Shown one piece after another: positions 5,926 to 11,341 of a stretch of DNA of 11,341 nt. Below the pieces are notes generated by a model. That model was not told the origin of the DNA. It was given only the letters and a program-made list of their open reading frames with translations, and ran no database searches. How positions within the stretch are numbered: the stretch's first letter is position 1; each line of letters opens with the position of its first letter. Location: positions 1 through 11,341 of the forward strand of contig DAOWEV010000190.1 in the NCBI GenBank assembly GCA_030638325.1, read 5' to 3'. The DNA is from Bacteroidales bacterium. Lineage in GTDB: Bacteria; Bacteroidota; Bacteroidia; Bacteroidales; JAGOPY01. The translations under genes and the position numbers were made by a program.

Positions 5926-7671
5926 ATGAAGAATCATATCCTTCTTAAACCATTTTTACTCGCTTCCCTGTTGGTTTTCACTTTTATGCTGAATGCCCAG
6001 CCTTTTAACAGCATTAGTACCGGGATCATAGATGCCGGACGGAGTGCGGTTGCCTGGGCTGACTATGACAATGATGGTGATCTGGATGTTTTGGTCACCG
6101 GGCTTGGTTCGGGAGATGTAAAAGTTGGCAAGGTATACAGGAACGATGCCGGAGCATTTACGGATATCCATGCCGCCATTGAAGCATTTAAGGATGCCTC
6201 AGTATGCTGGGGCGATTATGATAGCGATGGGGATCTTGACCTGGTGATTGCCGGTAATACTGATGCAGGTGATCAATCCGCCATCTATAATAATGATGGT
6301 GGAGTATTTACAGATGCAAATGCAGGATTGATTGCAGTTAGCAACGGAGCGGCTCGCTGGAGTGATTATGATAATGACGGCGACCTGGATCTGTTTGTGA
6401 CAGGCAATTGGATGGCAAAGATATACCGTAACGATGACGGGATTTTTACCGATACCCAGCAGGATTTCGGATTCTGGTCGAGCAGCTCCATGGCATGGGG
6501 GGATTTTGATAATGACGGCGACCTGGATATCCTGCTTATTGGAGATAGTGGTGCAGGGGCTAAAACAAAGATATTTGAAAATAAAAATGGGATATATTCG
6601 GAATATGAGCAGGAATTGCCGGGACTTATGGCAGGTACAACAGACTGGATAGACTACGACAATGATGGGGATGTGGATATTGCCTATACCGGGTATAACG
6701 ATGCTCTCGAAGCCCAGTTCATGATGTTCAGGAATGATGGTGAAGGAGTATTTACTCAACTTTTCGCCGGTATCGAAGGCATTGCACTTGGTTCTGTCGA
6801 CTGGGGGGATTACGATGCCGATGGTGACCTTGATATCCTGATGTCCGGTAAAGGCACCGGATGTGGTGCCATTGTTTCAGGCATATACAGGAATGATGGA
6901 GATTTTTTCCTGAAGATCGCGGATGGATTTACAGCGGCAATCAGAAGTTCGGTTCGCTGGGCTGATTACGATAATGACGGAGACCTGGATTTTATCGTAA
7001 CGGGTACAGATTATGATGGATTTCCTTTCACCAAAATGTACAGAAATGAAGTAGGGTCTAATCTGTTTGTGGCCAACACAATACCTGTTGAACCAATGGA
7101 TATATATGCGAATGTGAATGGCAGCACTGTGACTTTTAGCTGGGAAAAATCGAATGATGATCAGACACCACAGGATGCTTTGTCCTATAATTTCCGGCTG
7201 GGTATAACCCCTGGTGGAAATGAGATTATGGCCAGCATGTCGAATCCATCAACCGGATTTAGAAAAATGCAATGCCTTGGCAACATGAATCAGGATACTT
7301 CCTGGTCTGTCAGAAAGCTTGAACCCGGCACCTATTACTGGAGCGTGCAGGCTGTTGACCAGGCTTATGCCGGTTCAGGATTTGCCCAGGAAGAGAGTTT
7401 TGCCATAACTGCAACAGCTATTGGTGATCTTTCCCCCGGTGTTTTATCATTGGAAGTTTATCCCAATCCTGCAAGCAGTTATATTGTGGTAAACCTGCAA
7501 GGAGTAAATAATTACACTGTGAGAATTTTTGATTCATTCGGAAAACATGTAACATCGATTCAAGCTTTCGGAGCCACCCGGATCGATCTTACCACCCTAC
7601 ACGATGGCCTCTATTTCCTCTCTGCGGATAATGGTTCCAGGAAGGTAATGCATAAATTTCTAAAGAAATAA
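5926..7671 (+). CDS. Secreted FG-GAP/VCBS-type seven-bladed beta-propeller protein with FN3-like domain and T9SS sorting tail
   Basis: This 581-residue protein starts with a signal peptide (hydrophobic core around residues 10-22, probable cleavage after Ala24, before QPF). Seven repeats follow, each opening with W-x-D-[YF]-D-x-D-G-[DV]-x-D, at W44, W95, W145, W191, W241, W293 and W345. The roughly 50-residue spacing and the count of seven match a closed integrin-alpha-like beta-propeller in which each DxDxDG loop binds Ca2+. An FN3-like segment (about 387-490) follows, with YNFRLGI and GTYYWSVQAVD strands. The C-terminus (about 507-581) is a T9SS type A sorting domain with YPNPA at 512-516 and a final MHKFLKK, indicating export through the outer membrane and cell-surface attachment or release. 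The ATG at 5926 is preferred over 5899, which lies inside dsbD and would put nine charged residues before the signal peptide. Binding partner unknown. Confidence 0.88.
   Translation: MKNHILLKPFLLASLLVFTFMLNAQPFNSISTGIIDAGRSAVAWADYDNDGDLDVLVTGLGSGDVKVGKVYRNDAGAFTDIHAAIEAFKDASVCWGDYDSDGDLDLVIAGNTDAGDQSAIYNNDGGVFTDANAGLIAVSNGAARWSDYDNDGDLDLFVTGNWMAKIYRNDDGIFTDTQQDFGFWSSSSMAWGDFDNDGDLDILLIGDSGAGAKTKIFENKNGIYSEYEQELPGLMAGTTDWIDYDNDGDVDIAYTGYNDALEAQFMMFRNDGEGVFTQLFAGIEGIALGSVDWGDYDADGDLDILMSGKGTGCGAIVSGIYRNDGDFFLKIADGFTAAIRSSVRWADYDNDGDLDFIVTGTDYDGFPFTKMYRNEVGSNLFVANTIPVEPMDIYANVNGSTVTFSWEKSNDDQTPQDALSYNFRLGITPGGNEIMASMSNPSTGFRKMQCLGNMNQDTSWSVRKLEPGTYYWSVQAVDQAYAGSGFAQEESFAITATAIGDLSPGVLSLEVYPNPASSYIVVNLQGVNNYTVRIFDSFGKHVTSIQAFGATRIDLTTLHDGLYFLSADNGSRKVMHKFLKK
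6364..6528 (+). repeat. Near-identical DNA direct repeat in the propeller gene
   Basis: Positions 6364-6390 and 6502-6528 encode the Ca-binding loops of blades three and four and match at 26 of 27 bases, with 21 in a row identical. They are 138 bases apart, exactly 46 codons, so recombination between them would remove one blade without a frameshift. Confidence 0.8.
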
Positions 7672-7690
7672 TACGGGTACACTTGAGTGC

Positions 7691-9064
7691 CTATCCCTTC
7701 ATCAACTCCGTAAAATACTTATAGAAATACGAAATGGTCTCGATGCCATTGAAGAACTGATTCACCGGGTAGTTTTCATTCGGTGAATGAATTGCATCTG
7801 ATTCCAGCCCAAATCCCATTAATATGGATTTGATGCCGAGCTTATCTTCAAATGTAGATATGATCGGGATACTTCCCCCGCTCCTGACAGGAACAGGCTT
7901 TTTCCCGTAAACAGTGTGATATGCCAGGTCGGCAGCCTTGTATGCAATTATATCGGTAGGGGAAACATAACCCTGTCCGCCATGCAGCGCCGTCACCTTG
8001 ACTTTAACACAGGGAGGGGCAATGGATTTGAAGTGTTCTTCAAACAATTTGCTGATCTTTTCATTGTCCTGGTCCGGCACCAGCCGCATGGAGATCTTGG
8101 CATAGGCTTTTGAAGCGATCACGGTCTTGGCGCCTTCGCCTGTATATCCGCCCCAGATACCATTCACATCGAGAGAGGGCCTGATCCCCGTTCGCTCGTT
8201 GGTGCTATATCCTTTCTCACCCCAGACTACATCTATATCCAGGGCTTTTTTATAGGCCTCAAGATCAAATGGCGCTTTGGCCATTTCAGCACGCTCTGCA
8301 TCATCAATTGTCTGTACATCATCATAAAATCCCGGAATTGTGATATGATTGTCATCATCAGTCAGGGATGCGATCATTTTGGTCAGGATATTCACAGGAT
8401 TGGCCACCGCGCCTCCAAACAATCCGGAATGCAGGTCTTTGTTTGGGCCTGTCACCTCAACTTCCATATAGCTCAACCCTCTCAAACCGGTAGTGATGGA
8501 AGGGATGTCTTCAGCGATCATACTGGTGTCTGATACCAGGATCACATCGGCTTTCAGCAATTCTTTATTGTCATCACAAAATTTGCCAAGACTGGCAGAA
8601 CCGATCTCTTCCTCTCCTTCGATCATGAACTTAACATTACAGGGAAGGGTATTTGTGTTAACCATCAGTTCAAACGCTTTCGCATGCATAAAAGCCTGGC
8701 CTTTATCATCATCGGCGCCACGGGCCCAGATCTTGCCATCCCGGATCTCTGGCTCAAATGGAGGAGATTCCCAAAGATCAAGCGGATCAACGGGCATCAC
8801 ATCATAATGGCCGTAAACCAGGACTGTTGGGGCATCCGGATCAATGATCTTCTCGCCGTAAACAACCGGGTTACCTTCGGTAGCCATAATCTCGACCTTG
8901 TCAGCCCCCGCTTTTAGTATGGATTCCCTCCAGTATTCAGCCGTTTTTAGCATATCATCTTTATGATCCGTCTCTGAACTTATTGACGGGATCCTGATCA
9001 ATCCAAAGAGTTCTTCAAGAAACCTTTCTTTGTTCTCTTCGATATATTTTTTAACGTGTTCCAT
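7691..9064 (-). CDS. M20 family metallopeptidase, probable dipeptidase
   Basis: This 457-residue protein carries the complete two-zinc centre of the M20 family: His86 and Asp88 in YGHYDV, Asp119 in RGADDDKG, the Glu152-Glu153 pair in EGEEEIGS, Asp179 in LVSDTS, and His426 in AIHSPNE. The segment between about 195 and 320 is the lid/dimerisation domain, with GLRGLSYMEVEVTG and DLHSGLFGG, as in the carnosine-dipeptidase/PepV-like branch rather than ArgE or DapE. No signal peptide is seen, so it most likely acts in the cytoplasm, hydrolysing dipeptides during peptide use. The gene converges on the propeller gene with only 19 bases between the two stops and no strong shared terminator. ATG 9064 follows an AAC-rich stretch with no Shine-Dalgarno sequence, and no CAAAnnTA (the minus-strand -7 motif) was found upstream, so its promoter is undefined. 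Substrate range cannot be read from sequence. Confidence 0.92.
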   Translation of the reverse strand: MEHVKKYIEENKERFLEELFGLIRIPSISSETDHKDDMLKTAEYWRESILKAGADKVEIMATEGNPVVYGEKIIDPDAPTVLVYGHYDVMPVDPLDLWESPPFEPEIRDGKIWARGADDDKGQAFMHAKAFELMVNTNTLPCNVKFMIEGEEEIGSASLGKFCDDNKELLKADVILVSDTSMIAEDIPSITTGLRGLSYMEVEVTGPNKDLHSGLFGGAVANPVNILTKMIASLTDDDNHITIPGFYDDVQTIDDAERAEMAKAPFDLEAYKKALDIDVVWGEKGYSTNERTGIRPSLDVNGIWGGYTGEGAKTVIASKAYAKISMRLVPDQDNEKISKLFEEHFKSIAPPCVKVKVTALHGGQGYVSPTDIIAYKAADLAYHTVYGKKPVPVRSGGSIPIISTFEDKLGIKSILMGFGLESDAIHSPNENYPVNQFFNGIETISYFYKYFTELMKG

Positions 9065-9126
9065 AATTTGTTTGTTTGCTGATTTGTTTTATTGGCTTTA
9101 TGTTGTTTTAAGTGGGTAAATAAAAT

Positions 9127-9227
9127 GCCACAGATTCACAGATAAAGAATCTTAAATGTTTATATGTTGACCACATAACGTAAAAGTTAAGAAAAACATA
9201 AAAATTTGTAATCTGTGAATCTGTGGC
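9127..9227. repeat. 101-base nested palindrome with perfect 17-bp inverted arms
   Basis: GCCACAGATTCACAGAT (9127-9143) and its exact reverse complement (9211-9227) enclose 67 bases. Further inverted pairs lie inside: TCTTAA with TTAAGA, and TATGT with ACATA around a TGACC centre, so the whole element can fold as one long interrupted hairpin on either strand. Each outer arm is itself two copies of an 8-mer, ATCTGTG followed by A or G. It has no coding capacity and no run of T after the stem, so it resembles a REP- or MITE-type dispersed element more than a terminator. That class is inferred; only one copy is in view. Confidence 0.75.
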
Positions 9228-9332
9228 TAATTTGAATACCCATTATAATTCATATTGGACCCTTTTTTAAAAGAAAGCGTAAAAGTATAAAATATTAATT
9301 TTCCTGCCTGATGTTTTAAGAATTAGTTTTTT

Positions 9333-9507
9333 GTCAGTCATCAGTCATCAGTCATTAGTTATCAATTATCAGTTATCAGAAATTAGAAATTGGAAATTCA
9401 CTGTTTACTGTTTTCTGTTTACTGTTTTCTGTTTACTGTTTTCTGTTTACTGTTTTCTGTTAACTGTTCACTGTCCCCGTCTTCCGACTTCGGTCTTCGG
9501 ACTTCCG
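9333..9507. repeat. Array of 25 in-phase degenerate heptamers
   Basis: The stretch divides without a gap into 25 units of exactly 7 bases. It opens with ATCAGTC-like units (9333-9374), drifts through ATTAGAA-like units (9375-9402), then alternates GTTTACT and GTTTTCT in four perfect 14-base copies (9403-9458), and ends with ACTTCGG/TCTTCCG units (9480-9507). Period is kept while sequence changes in blocks. It is low-complexity, not coding and not a CRISPR array. Confidence 0.9.
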
Positions 9508-9522
9508 GCTTTTAAATAAATG

Positions 9523-9554
9523 TTTGCAAAAGTTGATAATTTGAATTAAATTTG
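9523..9554 (+). promoter_or_regulatory. Predicted promoter of the anchor-L adhesin gene
   Basis: TTTG (9523-9526) and TAAATTTG (9547-9554), 20 bases apart, match the Bacteroidota -33/-7 pattern very well. The expected start is near 9558, giving a leader of about 63 bases. The -33 TTTG is the left half of a TTTGCAAA palindrome (9523-9530). Confidence 0.7.
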
Positions 9555-9620
9555 CAATTCTGATTAGTTGGTGTATTAGTTGTTGGAATAAGACCTTATA
9601 ATCCTCAAAACAACAGGAAC

Positions 9621-11341
9621 ATGTTTTTCAAGAGATTTACATCAGTCGTTGCCCTCATCTTTATTTTTTTGATTTCCGTTCCGGAAATATATGCGCAGAA
9701 TACCTTAGAAGTAAGTGAAGTGGTAACACCGGAGCAAATGGTCGGCATTTTGATAGGCGGTGGTGTAACTACCATGAATATCACTTATACAGGTGCTCCC
9801 ATTTCACGGGGCAAATTTTGGGGCGGCCCGGGTAATATTGGTATTGAAGACGGCGTTATATTGACTTCCGGTAGTGTTAATATTGCGCCGGGGCCTAATA
9901 GTTCGGGAGGTGCCGGGCAAAATGTTAATACCAGCGGAGACCCTGACCTGGGACAACTTGCAGGAGTTTCAACATTTGATGCCTGTATTCTTGAATTTGA
10001 TTTTATCCCACAATCCTCTATGGTCTCTTTCCGCTATGTGTTTGGGTCGGAAGAGTATCATGAGTATGTGAATTCTTTTAACGATGTTTTCGGCTTCTTT
10101 ATAAGCGGTCCTGGTATTAATGGCCCTTATTCAAACAATGGAATTAATATTGCCCTTGTTCCGCTTTCTACTGATCCTGTTTCCATTAATACGGTAAATA
10201 ACGGAACGACAAACCAGGGGCCATGCATGAATTGCGTGTATTTTGTACACAACACCCAGAATTTTACTCAATACGATGCTTTTACCACTGTCCTCACTGC
10301 ATGGGCTACCGTAACGCCATGTGAAACTTACCATATTAAACTGGCGATAGCGGATGGCAGTGACCATGCTTTAGACTCAGGTGTATTCCTTGAAGCCAAC
10401 AGTTTTAAAAGCCTCGGGATAGCCACAGAAATTTCCTATACACAATCCAGTGTTGACTTTTGTATTGAGAACTGTTGTGATGGCATTGTCTTGTTCAGGC
10501 TTTCTGATCAGGCAGATCATGATATGTGGCTTCCTATAGACATTCAGGGAACTGCCATCAACGGCGTTGACTATTTGCAGATACCGGATTCTGTATTCTT
10601 TCCGATTGGCTACAGTACGGCTGAAGTAGAGATTATCCCGTTTGACGAATTCACTCCTGAATGGCCTGAAACTGTTGAACTTATTTACAATTCTTCACTT
10701 TGTGATACCAATCTTGATACTGCCCTTGTCTGGATCGAGGATTATAATGAGATGTTTGTGGAAACAACGCCTGATACGACCATCAACTGTAATACAACTG
10801 CAACGGTTGGGATAGTTAACCTGGGTGGATATGAACCTTATACCTATATTTGGAGTACTGGTGATACAACAACTTCCATTACTGTTAGTCCGCTTATTAC
10901 AACCACATACTATATTACTGTTTTAGCGCTTTGTGATTCAGCGGCTACGGATAGCGTAACCATATATGTTAACGGGCCGGAGGCAAATGCCGGTATCGAT
11001 CAATCTATTCCTTACGGTACACCGGCAACTTTAGAGGGTTCTGCCAGCCAGGGATCCGGTGACTATACTTATGCCTGGGAGCCGGCTGAATTGCTTGATG
11101 ATCCAACCAGCCCCACACCCACTACAGTACTCCTGGACCTCACAACCATCTTTACTTTAACGGTTACCGATCTGGCAGGCGGCTGTCAGGATGCCGATGA
11201 AATGGTCGTTTATATAACAGGTGGCCCCTTAGGAGCTAACCCTTATGCTGATCCGGATGAGATTTGTTTTGGCGGAACAACCCAGTTATTTGCATTTCCA
11301 TCAGGCGGTTCTGAAGATTATACCTTTACATGGACCTCTGA
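9621..11341 (+). CDS. Secreted choice-of-anchor L domain protein with Calx-beta-like and PKD-like modules (C-terminus beyond the window)
   Basis: The frame is open from ATG 9621 to the window end (573 codons), so the C-terminus is not seen. A signal peptide (residues 1-25, probable cleavage after IYA) precedes a choice-of-anchor L domain of about 250 residues. Its diagnostic core is FGSEEYHEY (141-149) followed by FNDVFGFFISGPG (153-165), plus an earlier DGVILTSG strand. A Calx-beta-like module (about 280-373) contains GTAINGVDY (310-318) and a PETVEL strand. An Ig/PKD-like module (about 381-450) has YTYIWSTGDTT, a PKD module begins near 453 (EANAGIDQSI, YTYAWEP), and a third begins near 536. 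This architecture is typical of large Bacteroidota surface or released adhesins, usually ending in a T9SS or similar anchor. The function is inferred from architecture; the ligand is unknown. It has its own promoter. Confidence 0.85.
   Translation, partial: MFFKRFTSVVALIFIFLISVPEIYAQNTLEVSEVVTPEQMVGILIGGGVTTMNITYTGAPISRGKFWGGPGNIGIEDGVILTSGSVNIAPGPNSSGGAGQNVNTSGDPDLGQLAGVSTFDACILEFDFIPQSSMVSFRYVFGSEEYHEYVNSFNDVFGFFISGPGINGPYSNNGINIALVPLSTDPVSINTVNNGTTNQGPCMNCVYFVHNTQNFTQYDAFTTVLTAWATVTPCETYHIKLAIADGSDHALDSGVFLEANSFKSLGIATEISYTQSSVDFCIENCCDGIVLFRLSDQADHDMWLPIDIQGTAINGVDYLQIPDSVFFPIGYSTAEVEIIPFDEFTPEWPETVELIYNSSLCDTNLDTALVWIEDYNEMFVETTPDTTINCNTTATVGIVNLGGYEPYTYIWSTGDTTTSITVSPLITTTYYITVLALCDSAATDSVTIYVNGPEANAGIDQSIPYGTPATLEGSASQGSGDYTYAWEPAELLDDPTSPTPTTVLLDLTTIFTLTVTDLAGGCQDADEMVVYITGGPLGANPYADPDEICFGGTTQLFAFPSGGSEDYTFTWTS

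Larger units (their letters stand above)
9065..9620. other. 556-base intergenic region without genes, carrying two repeat structures and a promoter
   Basis: No credible coding region is found on either strand. In order it holds an A/T-rich leader of the peptidase gene (to about 9120), a nested palindrome (9127-9227), an AT-rich stretch with nothing recognisable (9228-9332), a heptamer array (9333-9507), a promoter (9523-9554), and a 5' leader of about 60 bases with a short TTAGTTG direct repeat before the ATG at 9621. Confidence 0.8.

Noticed and set aside
6199..6759. 186-residue minus-strand frame with repeated isoleucine/valine-rich motifs
   Set aside because: It is the mirror of the repeated Asp-rich DxDxDG coding on the plus strand, which leaves the antisense frame open; no independent sign of a gene.
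7675..7697. Weak hairpin between the convergent propeller and peptidase genes (CACT/AGTG with imperfect GGGTA/TATCCC flanks) as a bidirectional terminator
   Set aside because: The stem is interrupted, overlaps the peptidase stop codon and is followed by no run of T on either strand.
9333..9507. CRISPR array
   Set aside because: Units are 7 bases, there are no spacers, and no cas genes are present.
9331..9519. 62-residue frame rich in Phe, Cys, Leu and Tyr
   Set aside because: It is translated heptamer repeat; a 7-base period cycles through all three frames and simply lacks stops here.
10131..10367. 78-residue minus-strand frame
   Set aside because: It lies wholly inside the anchor-L domain coding region, which has strong family motifs on the plus strand.

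Overview
The window looks like chromosomal DNA from a member of the Bacteroidota. Four things support this. Promoters match the phylum's -33 TTG / -7 TAnnTTTG pattern upstream of several genes. Ribosome binding sites are weak or absent. One secreted protein ends in a type IX secretion (T9SS) sorting domain of the YPNPA type. Another starts with a choice-of-anchor L domain followed by Calx-beta-like and PKD-like modules. The genus cannot be told from the sequence.

Left block (1-2403), very AT-rich. A minus-strand operon reads tetR-type regulator (719-1297), then a PmtA-like phospholipid methyltransferase (161-709), then the first 37 codons of a second methyltransferase resembling mycobacterial phthiotriol-type enzymes (1-111, cut by the window edge). 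A FabH-type ketoacyl-ACP synthase III (1399-2403, TTG start) is divergent from it. The two transcription units share about 100 bases holding face-to-face overlapping promoters and a 7-bp-arm palindrome that could be the TetR operator. Together this suggests a locally regulated lipid synthesis and lipid methylation module.

Middle block (2459-7671), clearly richer in GC. It runs tilS (tRNA-Ile lysidine synthetase), a full-length three-part dsbD (periplasmic reductant supply), and, 4 bases after dsbD, a secreted seven-bladed beta-propeller protein with Ca-binding DxDxDG loops, an FN3-like domain and a T9SS sorting tail. tilS and dsbD each have their own -7 element just upstream; the one before tilS lies so close to the ATG that the mRNA would be almost leaderless.

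Right block. An M20 metallopeptidase (7691-9064, minus strand) converges on the propeller gene. The 556-base gap behind it holds no gene but two striking repeats: a 101-base nested palindrome with perfect 17-bp arms (9127-9227) and 25 consecutive in-phase heptamers (9333-9507). After these comes a clear promoter and the start of a large secreted adhesin-like protein (9621 to the window end, still open).

No RNA gene, CRISPR array, insertion sequence or phage gene is visible. I found no convincing new multi-gene system. The most notable unexplained signals are the heptamer array, the nested palindrome, and the TetR/FabH/methyltransferase locus with its shared control region.
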